Of a stretch of DNA of 64,000 nt, positions 41,687 through 51,070 are shown piece by piece. The DNA comes from Polyangiaceae bacterium (lineage in GTDB: Bacteria > Myxococcota_A > Polyangia > Polyangiales > Polyangiaceae), in contig JADLEQ010000035.1 in the NCBI GenBank assembly GCA_020846005.1, positions 110,076-174,075 of the forward strand. Direction: 5' to 3'. Position numbers and translations under genes: made by a program. Numbering within the stretch: position 1 is the stretch's first letter; every line of letters starts with the position of its first letter. The notes below the pieces were generated by a model. It was not told where the DNA came from. It saw only the letters and a list, made by a program, of their open reading frames with translations, and did not search any database.

Positions 41687-43696
41687 TCAGCGCGGGGAGG
41701 CCGCGCCCCCGAGCTCCCGCTCGGCCTCGGCGCGGAGCTCCGCCAGCTCGCGGGCGAAGCCACCGCTGAGGATGGGGAAGCGGCACCACGTCTTGGGATC
41801 GAGGCTCTCGTCGTCGACGTGGAAGCTCGGCGCGTACCGCTCGCGCTTCCACTGGTTGCGGCTCCACAGACGGAAGAAGCGCTCGACCCACACGAGCAGC
41901 TCTCGTGGGGATCGCTCCGGGGCCTCGGAGCGGAGGAGCCGCCACACGTCGAGGGGCGTCCGCTTGTCGCGGATCGCGGCGCGCTCGATGGCGTCGAGCA
42001 CCGCGTAGGGCATGAGGTCCTGCTCGTCCGTCTGCCGCGCCGACGGCGGGCGGAGCTCGGCGGTCGGCGCCTGCGAGGTGACGGCCGCGAGCGCGGGGAT
42101 GGGGCCCACGCCCTCGGGGCCGGTCGCCTCCAGCCACGCCAGCCACCGCAGGAGGAACGCCTTGTCCACCCCGGCCAGCGGCGACACGCTGCCCGAGGTG
42201 TCCCCGTCCATCGTCGCGTAGCCGACGGCCGCCTCCGAGCGGTTGCTCGTCGCGAGCAGCAGCTTGTTCTCCAGGTTGGCGAGCAGCCACACGCTCGGCG
42301 CGCGGACCCGCGCCTGGATGTTCTGCAGGGCGATGTCGTCTCGGGACCACTCGAGCCGACGCCCGATCGCGCGCTCGATCGTGCTCACGTAGCCCTCGAC
42401 GAGGCCGTCCACGTCGAGCTCCAGGTGGCGGGCGCCCACGGCCTCGGCCACCGCTCGCGCCGCGGCCCGCGTCACCTCGCCGCTGTTGCGCGTCGCCTGG
42501 TACGCCGTCGTGAGCAGCGCGCCGACGACGGCGCGCTCGTCCGCCGCGCCCTCGAGCCCGGGGACGTGAGCGAGCCGGCGGCGCAGCCCCTCGAGGCCGA
42601 GCTCGCGGGCGGCGAACGCTACCATCAGGCGGACGAAGCACGCGATGGCGGCCGAGTCCGCGCCTCCCGAGAGCGAGAGCACGAAGCCCCCGGCGCGCGC
42701 CTTGCGCAGGTAGTCGAAGAGCGCGAGCGGGATGGCGCGCGCGAGCTCCTCTTCCCGGGTGTCCGCCCCGCTCGAGACCTCGCCCGCGCCTTGCCCGAGC
42801 GCGGGGAGCTCGACGCGGGGCCAGGCGAACGCCGCGCCGACCGCCGGCTCGCCGGCAACCGCGGGCTGGAAGCTGTCGAGCGCAGCGCGCCGGAGCCGCG
42901 TCACCTCGACGTCGACGACGGCGGTGAGCAGGGCCCGGTCGCCGTAGCCGAAGCGCCTGGCCTCGGCGACGATGGCGCCGCCGGTGGCGATGAGCGCGTC
43001 GCCGTCATAGATGGCGCGCCCGGCCTCGTTGCCGAGCAGGTTCGCGTAGACGTACGTCACGCCGAAGGCGCGCGAGCCCTCCAGCACCAGGCGGCGGCGG
43101 ATCTCGTGCTTGCCGAAGGCGAAGTGGCTGGCGCTCGGGTTCAAGATCACGTCCACCGCCTCGGAGGCGAGCTCCGCGCCGGGTCGCACCGCCGTCCACG
43201 CGTCCTCGCAGATCTCGAACCCGATGCGGATCCCCCCCACGTCGAACACGAGATCGCCGATCGGAACCTCGCTGCCGAGGATCTCGACGTGCGACCGCTG
43301 CCCCCTCGGCCACGGCTTGAACCACCGCGGCTCGTAGTGGATGCCGTCGCCCGCGAGCGCGCGCTTCGCGACGAAGCCGAGCAGGCGGCCGTCCGCGGCG
43401 AGCGCGCACACGTCGAACACCGCGCCCTGGTGGCGGAGCGGCAATCCGACCGCCGCGACGACGCCCTCTGTCGCCTCGACCGCGCGCCCGAGTGACCGGA
43501 GCGCCTGCTCGTGCACTCCGGGCGACTGGAAGGCGTCCTCGCAACCATAGCCGGTGAGGCACAGCTCCGGCAGACAGAGGAGACCGACACCCGCGGCGCG
43601 CGCGGCGGCGATCGCGCCGAGCACGTTCGCCTCGTTGTGGTCCCAGTCGAGCGGCGTCTGGTTGAGGGTCGCGGCCGCGACCCGGAGGAGCTTCAT
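41687..43696 (-). CDS. nadE: Glutamine-dependent NAD+ synthetase
   Basis: 669-residue two-domain enzyme making NAD+ from deamido-NAD+ with glutamine as nitrogen source. The N-terminal nitrilase-like amidase has its Glu-Lys-Cys triad: E44 in LCLPELCLTGYGCED, Lys in VAKRALAGDGIHYEPRWF, Cys in GFEICEDAWT. The synthetase domain has the ATP-pyrophosphatase P-loop SLSGGADSAA, LLATSNRSEAAVGY and DGDTSGSVSPLAGV. The ATG at 43696 follows TAAGCT by 7 nt and diverges from the GH94-like gene with facing promoters 74 nt apart. Confidence 0.93.
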   Translation of the reverse strand: MKLLRVAAATLNQTPLDWDHNEANVLGAIAAARAAGVGLLCLPELCLTGYGCEDAFQSPGVHEQALRSLGRAVEATEGVVAAVGLPLRHQGAVFDVCALAADGRLLGFVAKRALAGDGIHYEPRWFKPWPRGQRSHVEILGSEVPIGDLVFDVGGIRIGFEICEDAWTAVRPGAELASEAVDVILNPSASHFAFGKHEIRRRLVLEGSRAFGVTYVYANLLGNEAGRAIYDGDALIATGGAIVAEARRFGYGDRALLTAVVDVEVTRLRRAALDSFQPAVAGEPAVGAAFAWPRVELPALGQGAGEVSSGADTREEELARAIPLALFDYLRKARAGGFVLSLSGGADSAAIACFVRLMVAFAARELGLEGLRRRLAHVPGLEGAADERAVVGALLTTAYQATRNSGEVTRAAARAVAEAVGARHLELDVDGLVEGYVSTIERAIGRRLEWSRDDIALQNIQARVRAPSVWLLANLENKLLLATSNRSEAAVGYATMDGDTSGSVSPLAGVDKAFLLRWLAWLEATGPEGVGPIPALAAVTSQAPTAELRPPSARQTDEQDLMPYAVLDAIERAAIRDKRTPLDVWRLLRSEAPERSPRELLVWVERFFRLWSRNQWKRERYAPSFHVDDESLDPKTWCRFPILSGGFARELAELRAEAERELGGAASPR

Positions 43697-43703
43697 CGAG
43701 GGT

Positions 43704-43709
43704 AGCTTA
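43704..43709 (-). promoter_or_regulatory. Putative -10 box TAAGCT of nadE
   Basis: TAAGCT on the minus strand ends 7 nt before the nadE ATG. Confidence 0.45.
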
Positions 43710-43758
43710 CGCCGCTTCCGGAGCGGAGGCCGGCGGAGCGCGCGGGCGCCCCCCGCGC

Positions 43759-43764
43759 TAGTCT
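43759..43764 (+). promoter_or_regulatory. Putative -10 box TAGTCT of the GH94-like gene
   Basis: TAGTCT ends 6 nt before the ATG at 43771. Confidence 0.45.
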
Positions 43765-43770
43765 TCGCCC

Positions 43771-46575
43771 ATGCTCGGCCGCCCGCTCCGCGTCTCCGTC
43801 GTCGCCTCCCTCGCGCTCACGCTCGCGGCCTGCGGCGAGGACGCCGCGCGCACCACGCCGGGCGGCGATCCGCCCGACACCGACGATCCGGAGTTCGTCC
43901 CGGCGCCGGAGAGCTGCGCCGCCCCGGACCTCGACGCCCCGGAGACGTTCGTCCCCTGCACGCTCGGCAGCGGGATCTTCGGGGCGTGGACGATCGACGC
44001 CGCCGGGCTCCCTGCGTACGACTACCGCCTCGATCACCTCGCCGACTCGCGCGGCGACTGGACGCTGACGGACAGCGACGCCGAGGGAGAGCCCCTCGTG
44101 CGGCGCGACCACTGGGCGGCGTTCGGGAACCGGCGCGTCAACGCGCTGGCGTCGAACGACGGCACCGTCGAGGTCGTCACGCAGGACCGCGGGGTGGAGC
44201 ACCTGAACGTGCGCGACGACCCGCAGGGCAACTTCGCCGGCGGGTACTCCTTCCTCGATGACGGCGAGGCGACCTGGAGCACCGCGTACGCGCATCGCCC
44301 GCGCCCCTCCACCACGACGCGCCGGTTCGGGATGGGCTACGCCGAGGCTTCGCTCCGGCACCGCGGGGTGCTGTTCACGAGGCGCACGAGCGCGCCGGTG
44401 GGGGACGCGCCCGTGGTCGTGAGCGAGGTGACGCTCGAGAACCTAGGCGGCCGCAGCAAGCGCCTCGTCCACTACGAGTACTGGGACGTGGCGAGGCGCC
44501 CCATCGAGATCAACTGGGCGGTCTCCGGCGACGTCCTCTCCCTCGCGCCCGCCAACGCGCGCGCGGCGCGCGACGCGCGGAACGGCCTATTCTCCGAGCG
44601 GGTGTCCTTCGATCCGGCGGCGCGCTCGCTCCAGGTCGAGCGGCGTTACGTCGGCGCGACGCCACGACCGGCGCGCGAGGAGCCGAGCGCCGTCGACTAT
44701 TGGCCGAACCAGCCGTTCCTCGTCCAGGCGCTCGGCGAGGTGCACGACGTCTACGTCGACCAGGCGGCGTTCTTCGGGGGCGGCGGCCCCGGCGCGCCAC
44801 GCGCGGTGGCGGAGCGGGCGCCCGGCGCCGGGACGGCGGGGGGCGAGCTCTCCGCGCTCACGTCCGGCGCGGGCCAGCCGCACGCGCTGGTGCTCGCGAG
44901 CGCGGTCGAGCTCGCGCCAGGCGAGCAGAAGACCCTGCGCTACGTCTACGGCTACACGCGGGCGGAGGAGGCGCTGGCGCCGGACGCGCGGTGGTCCGAC
45001 GCCAGCTGGGATCCGATCGCCGAGCAGGCCGAGCACCTGCGCGAGCGCATGCTCTACTTCGCCACCGAGCGCGATCCGGTGCTCCACCGCGAGCTCGCCT
45101 GGCACGCGTCACAGCTCGAGGCCTCGATCGGGTATCGCGACTACTGGCAGCAGCCGGTCGTGCCGCAGGGGTCGGCGTATCTCTACCTGCACGGCGCGGA
45201 CGGCGCGGCCCGTGACCTCGGGCTCTTCGCCGTGCCGCTCGTCTACACGGATCCGGAGCTCGCGCGGCTCGAGCTCTTGTTCTACATGGGCATCCAGTTC
45301 GCGGACGGGCGCTTCTCCTACGCCTTCCAGGGGCACGGGATGCTCGACGACGCGAGCCTGCACTCGGCCCCGAGCGACCTCTGCCTGTTCTTCCTGTGGG
45401 CGCTCGGCGAGTACCTCGGCGCGACGGGCGACGTCGCGTTCCTCGACGCGCCGGCGCCGTTCCACCCGCGCGGCGCTCGACCGGGCGCCACGGTCTGGGA
45501 TCACGTCGTCGCGGCCGTCCGTCACCACCTGGACGTGGTCGGCACCGGCCAGCACGGCCTCGTCCGGCTCGGGACGGGCGACTGGAGCGACGGCATCGTC
45601 GCCGACGCCGCGCGCGACCGCGACGTGGCCGTCGCGCTCGGCGAGAGCATCCCCAACACCCAGATGGGGGTGTACGTGCTCGACCGCGTGGCGAGCCTGA
45701 TCGAGGCGCGCGACACCGCGCTGGCGGGGGAGCTCCGCGCGGCGACGGCCGGCTACCGCACGGCGCTCGCGGGCGAGTGGACGGGCACCTGGTTCCGCCG
45801 CGCCTGGTACAACGACGGCGGGCCCGCGATCGGCGAGTCCTCCATCGATCTGGAGGGCCAGATCTGGGCGCTGATCTCCGGCACCTTCGCGGACGAGGCC
45901 CAGCGCGCGACGCTCGTGTCCGAGATCGCCACCCGCCTCGACGATCCCTCCCCCATCGGCGCGCCGCTCTGGGGCGGTGGTCAGGTGTGGCCCGCGATCG
46001 GCGGCCTGCTCACCTGGGGCTACGCGCGCACCGATCCCGAGCGGGCCTTCGCGCACCTCGCCCGAGCCACGCTCGCGGCGCGCGCGGTGGCGTTCCCCGA
46101 GGTGTGGTCCAACGTGTGGTCGTCGTCCGACGGCGTGTCGAGCAAGAGCGGCCAGTCGTGGAAGAGCCTGGTCACGCCGATGACAGACTGGCCCGTGCAG
46201 AACAACAACGTGACGGCGCTCGGCATGCTGGCCGCGCTCCGTGTGGCCGGCATCGAGGCGACGCCCGAGGGGCTCCTCGTGGCGCCGGCCGTCCCGCCCG
46301 TCGCGGGCCCCGGCGGCACCCCGGAGCGCCGCCTCACGCTGCGAGCTCGGCTGGTGGAGCTCGAGCTGCGAGGCGCGGTGCTCCGCCTCCGCTACCGCCC
46401 CACCGGCGACGCCCCCCGCCGGGTGGAGATCGTCGCGCCGAGCGGCGAGCGAGTGACGGCCGCCTCGATCGACGGCACGCCCGTCAGCGTGACCGGCGGC
46501 GACGAGCGCGTGACGCTCGACATCGCGGCCGGCGCCGGGCGTGACGTACGCGTCGAGGTCACGACCGCGCCCTGA
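43771..46575 (+). CDS. GH94-like glycosidase/phosphorylase lipoprotein
   Basis: 934-residue lipoprotein (lipobox TLAAC). It begins with a beta-sandwich like that of cellobiose phosphorylase relatives (FGAWTIDAAGLPAYDYRLDH, TRRFGMGYAEAS, LVHYEYWDVARRPIE). An alpha/alpha toroid follows with GHGMLDDASLHSAPSDLCLF and LVRLGTGDWSDGI, matching the GDWNDG catalytic-acid motif of GH94. A C-terminal beta-domain (LVELELRGAVLRLRYRP) completes it. GH94 enzymes are usually cytoplasmic phosphorylases, so an anchored extracytoplasmic member more likely hydrolyses. Substrate unknown. Confidence 0.8.
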   Translation: MLGRPLRVSVVASLALTLAACGEDAARTTPGGDPPDTDDPEFVPAPESCAAPDLDAPETFVPCTLGSGIFGAWTIDAAGLPAYDYRLDHLADSRGDWTLTDSDAEGEPLVRRDHWAAFGNRRVNALASNDGTVEVVTQDRGVEHLNVRDDPQGNFAGGYSFLDDGEATWSTAYAHRPRPSTTTRRFGMGYAEASLRHRGVLFTRRTSAPVGDAPVVVSEVTLENLGGRSKRLVHYEYWDVARRPIEINWAVSGDVLSLAPANARAARDARNGLFSERVSFDPAARSLQVERRYVGATPRPAREEPSAVDYWPNQPFLVQALGEVHDVYVDQAAFFGGGGPGAPRAVAERAPGAGTAGGELSALTSGAGQPHALVLASAVELAPGEQKTLRYVYGYTRAEEALAPDARWSDASWDPIAEQAEHLRERMLYFATERDPVLHRELAWHASQLEASIGYRDYWQQPVVPQGSAYLYLHGADGAARDLGLFAVPLVYTDPELARLELLFYMGIQFADGRFSYAFQGHGMLDDASLHSAPSDLCLFFLWALGEYLGATGDVAFLDAPAPFHPRGARPGATVWDHVVAAVRHHLDVVGTGQHGLVRLGTGDWSDGIVADAARDRDVAVALGESIPNTQMGVYVLDRVASLIEARDTALAGELRAATAGYRTALAGEWTGTWFRRAWYNDGGPAIGESSIDLEGQIWALISGTFADEAQRATLVSEIATRLDDPSPIGAPLWGGGQVWPAIGGLLTWGYARTDPERAFAHLARATLAARAVAFPEVWSNVWSSSDGVSSKSGQSWKSLVTPMTDWPVQNNNVTALGMLAALRVAGIEATPEGLLVAPAVPPVAGPGGTPERRLTLRARLVELELRGAVLRLRYRPTGDAPRRVEIVAPSGERVTAASIDGTPVSVTGGDERVTLDIAAGAGRDVRVEVTTAP

Positions 46576-46660
46576 GCGTCCGTGCCCGTGGGCGCGGCAC
46601 GCCCCGCGCGCCCCGTTCGTCGCCGCCCGATCCGGGGCTCCCGGCGAGGTTCACCGGCCC

Positions 46661-48628
46661 TCAGAGCCAGAAGACCTTGACCAGGATGTCCGCGATGCCG
46701 AGCAGCGCGGCCCCGGCGATCAGGCCCGCGCAGATCGGCTCCTTGCCGCCGACCCACCGCTCGTACCCGGGTGTCCCCGCGTGGCCCGCGTGCCGCCGCT
46801 CCATCCAGTGGAAGAACGCCGCGCCCGCGAACATCGCGATCGTCGACTCCGGCGGCACGACGACCCCGAGGCCCACCGCGAGCGGGCTGAGCGGCAGCCG
46901 CCCGTGGCTCCGGATGCGCGCGACCTCGAGGACGAGGCCGGCGACCGCGGCGACGAGCATGGAGGTCACGATCGATCGAGTGAGCAGCGTGCCCCCGCCG
47001 CCGCCGAAGATCGCCGTCACGAGGTTCGAGACGCCTTGCCACTGGAGCGCGCTCGGGAAGCCAAACTGCCCCCCCTCCGGCGCCATCGCCTCCTGCACGC
47101 TCCGCCCCGGGGCCCAATCCGAGAGGAAGAGCACGTAGAAGAGCGGCGTCGACGCGAGCGCGCCCGCCACGACGCCGATCACGTGGCCGATCGCCTGCTG
47201 CCGCGGCTTGGCGCCGAGCATGTACCCCGGCTTGATGTCCATCAGCAGGTTGCTGGCGTTGCTGGCGACCTCCACGCACATCACGCCCGTCATCAGGTTC
47301 GTGGGGGGGTGCCGAGGATCGAGCGCGCCGAAGGTAAACTGCGGGATCTTGCTCAGCGATCCGGTCGGCGTGATGCTGGTGAGCGCCGTGCTGCTCGTCG
47401 CGATGAGCGTCAGCACGAAGATCATCGGCAGGGACAGCGCGCCCCAGAGGAGGGGCACCCCGAACCACGCGTGCGCCATCCACACCCCGACGGCGCCGAC
47501 GAGCGGCGCCCCGACCAGCGACACCTTCAGCGGGAGCTCGATGTGCCCGAGCACATCGGCGGCGCGCTCCCCTCGCCCGCGGAGCGCGCGGAACGCCGCC
47601 ACGAACACCTCGGGCTTCGCGAACAGCGAGACCATCGAGGCCACGACCATGATCGCGATCCCCCACCAGAGCGACCAGGTGTTGACGACGTGGACGCGCG
47701 AGAACGTCCCGTCCGCGCGTGGGCGGATCTCACCGGCCGCGATCATCGCCGGCACCAGTACGAGGAAGTTCAGCACCATCCCGACCAGCATGCTGCCGGC
47801 GGTCCGCATGCCCATCAGGCCGCCCGCCCCCACCATCGCGAGATCGAGGGCCGGAGAGACCCCGAGCTCCCGGATCGGGACGCCGGCCAGCCTCGGCACG
47901 GGGACGAGGCCCTTCTTCGCGAGCTCGTAGTACCATGCGTCGAGCGAGTGCGGGAAGTGCCAGGCCTCCTTCAGGCCCAGCCACTTCACCTGCACGAGCT
48001 TCATCACGCTCTCGCCGGAGAGCGCGCCAAGCGCCGCCGCGAGCCCGCCAGCGCGGACGAGCACCTTCGCCTTGTACATGCCCGAGGCGGCGGCCGTGGA
48101 GTAGAGGGCATCCAGCACGACGCCGCAGGCGGCCCCCTCGGGGAAGGGCTGCTGCTCCTCGTTGATGAAGCGCCGCTTCATCGGGAACGCCACCAGCACG
48201 CCCAGCAGTGAGAGCGTCACGTTGAACAGCATCATCTGCCACCAGGGCATCAGCGCGTTCTGGATCCACATGTACGCGGCCATGCCCGAGACGAGCGGGC
48301 CCGTCATGTAGCCCGCCGCCGTCGCGATGCTCTGAGAGCAGTTGTTCTCGAGGATGGTCATGTCGCTCGCGCCGGCGCGAGCCATCACCCGAAAGGCCGC
48401 GTACGCGAGGATCACGCTGGTGAGGCCCACGCCGAGGGTCCAGCCTGTCTTCGCGCCGACAGAGAGGTTGGTCGCCGAGAGGATGCCGCCCAGGAGGAAG
48501 CCGGTGACCGCCGAGCGCAACGTCAGCTGCGGCATGTCCCCGCGGTAGACGCGCTCGAGCCACCAGGCGTCCTTCTTCTCCCGGGGCCAGTCGCGGATCT
48601 GCTCGGGCGTGAGGGTCTCGATCGCCAT
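46661..48628 (-). CDS. OPT family oligopeptide transporter
   Basis: 655-residue polytopic transporter with about fourteen hydrophobic segments. OPT features include LTLRSAVTGFLLGGILSATN, NCSQSIATAAGYMTGP, the QQPFPEGAACGVVLDALYST loop and KPGYMLGAKPRQQAIGH. Members import oligopeptides or metal-chelates by proton symport. The short cytoplasmic N-terminus (LTPEQIRDWPREKKDAWWLE) is typical of bacterial members. It stands alone between the convergent GH94-like gene and the hydroxylase. Confidence 0.9.
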   Translation of the reverse strand: MAIETLTPEQIRDWPREKKDAWWLERVYRGDMPQLTLRSAVTGFLLGGILSATNLSVGAKTGWTLGVGLTSVILAYAAFRVMARAGASDMTILENNCSQSIATAAGYMTGPLVSGMAAYMWIQNALMPWWQMMLFNVTLSLLGVLVAFPMKRRFINEEQQPFPEGAACGVVLDALYSTAAASGMYKAKVLVRAGGLAAALGALSGESVMKLVQVKWLGLKEAWHFPHSLDAWYYELAKKGLVPVPRLAGVPIRELGVSPALDLAMVGAGGLMGMRTAGSMLVGMVLNFLVLVPAMIAAGEIRPRADGTFSRVHVVNTWSLWWGIAIMVVASMVSLFAKPEVFVAAFRALRGRGERAADVLGHIELPLKVSLVGAPLVGAVGVWMAHAWFGVPLLWGALSLPMIFVLTLIATSSTALTSITPTGSLSKIPQFTFGALDPRHPPTNLMTGVMCVEVASNASNLLMDIKPGYMLGAKPRQQAIGHVIGVVAGALASTPLFYVLFLSDWAPGRSVQEAMAPEGGQFGFPSALQWQGVSNLVTAIFGGGGGTLLTRSIVTSMLVAAVAGLVLEVARIRSHGRLPLSPLAVGLGVVVPPESTIAMFAGAAFFHWMERRHAGHAGTPGYERWVGGKEPICAGLIAGAALLGIADILVKVFWL

Positions 48629-48736
48629 CCAGGTGCTCCAGTCGGGCAGTCATGCACCGGAGCGGGGGGCGGGCGCCAGGGGCCAGGCGCGCGGGCGAGG
48701 GCCCGCGGGCGGAACGGGGGCGCGCGGGGCCGGGCG

Positions 48737-49339
48737 CTAGGCCTCTGCGCGGGCGCTCTGGCCGTTCGAGGCGGAGGCGAGCTCGTACTCGGCAGCGTAC
48801 TCGGGGCGGACACCGCCGGCCTCGTCGAGGAGCCACGGGGGCGCGTGGCGGCGCGGGACTCGGATCTTGCCGTGGTCGCGGTGGGTGCCGAAGACGAGAT
48901 CCCAAGCGGGGCTCGTCACGCCGTGGTTCGTCGCCGGGCTGGCGAAGTGGTGGGAGAGGTGGTTCCTGCGCGCCCAGCGGCCATACGGCCCGAGCGGGGC
49001 GTGCGTGTGCGTGCGCCGGTGCAGGACCTCGTACGCCGCATACGCGACGCCGAACCCCGCGGCGAACGACAGCGCGCGGCGGGGGCCGACCAGGAGGGAG
49101 CCGACTCCACCGATCGCCGTGAGCGCGACCGCGGCCGCCTTCACCTTGCGCGGGGTCGGCGTGAAGTAGCGGGTGTCGGTGTGGTGGGCTTGGTGTTCGC
49201 TGCCGAAGTCACCGTCGAGGAGCGTGGGGCGCGCGGATCGCTCGCGCTGGCGCGGCGCGTGACCTGCGAAGCGATGGAGCGCGTACTCCGTGAGAGTCCA
49301 CGCGGCGGCGCCGGCGGCGAAGGCGATGGGAGACGGCAT
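48737..49339 (-). CDS. Fatty acid hydroxylase / sterol desaturase family protein
   Basis: 200-residue membrane di-iron enzyme. His clusters are LTEYALHRFAGH, EHQAHHTDTRY, YEVLHRRTHTH and NHLSHHFASPATNHG, the pattern expected for iron ligands. Hydrophobic helices lie between them. It likely hydroxylates a lipid or carotenoid; the short length fits the carotene-hydroxylase-like or fatty-acid hydroxylase group. The ATG at 49339 starts directly at the first helix. The following lipoprotein gene is 55 nt upstream on the same strand. Confidence 0.82.
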   Translation of the reverse strand: MPSPIAFAAGAAAWTLTEYALHRFAGHAPRQRERSARPTLLDGDFGSEHQAHHTDTRYFTPTPRKVKAAAVALTAIGGVGSLLVGPRRALSFAAGFGVAYAAYEVLHRRTHTHAPLGPYGRWARRNHLSHHFASPATNHGVTSPAWDLVFGTHRDHGKIRVPRRHAPPWLLDEAGGVRPEYAAEYELASASNGQSARAEA

Positions 49340-49394
49340 GGGACGAGAGCTGGGGCCGGTTCGCCTCGGTGACCAGGGGGCGCGCCCGGAGCCC

Positions 49395-49904
49395 TCACGG
49401 GGCTCGGGCAGCGAGCGTACAGGCAGCGAGGGTCGTGCCGTCGAGCGCGTTCGCGCGGCAGCCCGTCCAGGCGCCGCGGGCCCACTCGGCGGACCAGCGG
49501 ACCCCCGCCCCCTCGAGGGAGAGGAACAGCTCGGTGAGCTCCGTCCCGGGCACCGTCAGCCCGCCCGAGATGGGCGCCGCGGTGAAGCTCCCGTCTTCGA
49601 CGTCGAGCACACCGGCGAGCGTCATCGAGCTCATGTCGATGCACGCTGGCCCGAGCGTGCCGAGCTCCCGATTGCCGCACGCGGGGCGCGTGGTCGCGCC
49701 CGCCGGGCGAGCGAGCTGGACGGTGAACGCCCCGGCCGCGCCGCCCGGCGGCGTCCACGTCCCCGTCCACGTCCCGAGCACCGCCTGCTCCACGTCGCCC
49801 GCGCCGTACGAGTAGAGCTCGGCGCCCTCGGAGTCCTCCGCGCTGGAGCAGCCGAGGGCGAGGAGCGATGCGGACACGCATAGCGACAGGAAAGCGGCGC
49901 GCAT
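49395..49904 (-). CDS. Hypothetical lipoprotein
   Basis: 169-residue lipoprotein (lipobox LLALGC) with no recognised family. The mature part is beta-rich, with GTWTGTWTPPGGAAGAFTV, a Cys pair in PACGNRELG and GPACIDMS, and a C-terminal pair in WTGCRANALD and LAACTLA, resembling the small lipid-binding or META-like beta-barrels only in outline. The ATG at 49904 is chosen for the signal peptide. It is divergent from the methyltransferase lipoprotein by 84 nt. Confidence 0.65.
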   Translation of the reverse strand: MRAAFLSLCVSASLLALGCSSAEDSEGAELYSYGAGDVEQAVLGTWTGTWTPPGGAAGAFTVQLARPAGATTRPACGNRELGTLGPACIDMSSMTLAGVLDVEDGSFTAAPISGGLTVPGTELTELFLSLEGAGVRWSAEWARGAWTGCRANALDGTTLAACTLAARAP

Positions 49905-49974
49905 GGCCCGAGGATGGTCCAGCGGCGCGCCGGACGCCACCCTCCGGGCTGGCCATCCGACGCGGCCCGCTGCA

Positions 49975-49980
49975 TACGAT
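49975..49980 (+). promoter_or_regulatory. Putative -10 box TACGAT of the methyltransferase lipoprotein
   Basis: TACGAT ends 8 nt before the ATG at 49989. Confidence 0.45.
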
Positions 49981-49988
49981 GGCCCCTC

Positions 49989-51047
49989 ATGCGCACCTCG
50001 CCGCTCGCCGCCGCTCTCGTCCTCGTCGCCTGCGGGCCGCAGCCGGAGCCGGCGCCGCCGCCTGCGCCGGCCGCCTCGCCGCCCGCGACCGCCTCCACGG
50101 AGGCCCCCGCTGCGGAGCCGGCCGCCCCGGCACCCACCCCCCAGGAGGTCGAGCGACAGAAGGCCGAGGCGGCCGCGCAGCAGAAGCTCGCGCAGCTCGA
50201 GGTCGAGGCCCAGGCAGAGCGTGCGCGGTGGACACCGGAGCTCCGCGCCGGGGTCACTCGCCTCGCCGAGACGCGGTGGGCCAGCGCCCAGGAGGGCCTC
50301 GCCGCCGCGCTGAGGAGCGAGCATCGGCTGCCCGGCCACGCCGAGCGGGACGCGCATCGCCACCCCGTCGAGACGATGGCCTTCCTCGGGCTCCGGCCGG
50401 ACAGCGTCGTGATGGAGGTGGGCGGCGGCGACGGCTGGTACACCGAGCTGCTCGCGCCGCTGCTCGCGAAGCGCGGCAAGCTCGTGGTGACGGCGCTCGA
50501 CCCGAGCGGCCCCGAGATGGCGCCCGGGACGTACTACGGGCGGCGGTTCCAGCACTACATCGCGAAGTCGACCGAGCTGAGCGGCAAGGTGGAGGTGGTC
50601 ATCGTCGATCCGAAGGACCTGCGCCTCGGGCACGAGGGACAGATCGACCTCGCGTTCGCCTTCCGGGAGATGCACAACTGGCATCGGCGCGGGCGGCGCG
50701 TGCAGCACAACCTCGCGCAGGTGTTCGCCGCGCTGAAGCCGGGCGGTACGTTCGGCGTCGTCCAGCACCGCGCGCCCGAGTCCGCCTCGCCGGACGAGAG
50801 CGCCGAGCGGGGCTACCTCCCCGAGGCTTGGGTGATCGAGCAGGCGAAGGCGGTGGGCTTCCGGTTCGTGGGGAAGAGCGAGGTCAACGCGAACCCGAAG
50901 GACACGAAGGACCACCCGGACGGGGTCTGGTCGCTGCCGCCGGTGCTCCGCAGCGGCGACCAGGACCGCGAGCGCTTCATGGCGATCGGGGAGAGCGATC
51001 GCATGACGCTCCGCTTCGAGAAGCCGAAGCTGGCGGGCAAGGAGTAA
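49989..51047 (+). CDS. Lipoprotein with class I methyltransferase fold
   Basis: 352-residue protein with a signal and lipobox LVLVAC, a Pro/Ala linker and a coiled segment, then a methyltransferase domain. SAM-binding motif I is MEVGGGDGWYTELLAP, later motifs are VVTALDPSG, DLAFAFREMHNW and FAALKPGGTFGVVQHR. It resembles a predicted methyltransferase group often carrying signal peptides. S-adenosylmethionine outside the cytoplasm is not established, so it may bind another ligand or use the fold differently. No partner gene is obvious. Confidence 0.78.
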   Translation: MRTSPLAAALVLVACGPQPEPAPPPAPAASPPATASTEAPAAEPAAPAPTPQEVERQKAEAAAQQKLAQLEVEAQAERARWTPELRAGVTRLAETRWASAQEGLAAALRSEHRLPGHAERDAHRHPVETMAFLGLRPDSVVMEVGGGDGWYTELLAPLLAKRGKLVVTALDPSGPEMAPGTYYGRRFQHYIAKSTELSGKVEVVIVDPKDLRLGHEGQIDLAFAFREMHNWHRRGRRVQHNLAQVFAALKPGGTFGVVQHRAPESASPDESAERGYLPEAWVIEQAKAVGFRFVGKSEVNANPKDTKDHPDGVWSLPPVLRSGDQDRERFMAIGESDRMTLRFEKPKLAGKE

Positions 51048-51070
51048 GCGGGAGTCGGCCCGGCGCCGCC

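Noticed and set aside
40836..42641. 601-codon minus-strand frame spanning cupin, gap and nadE
   Set aside because: Only the DUF4143 fragment in its middle looks protein-like; the rest is a shadow of nadE and the cupin gene.
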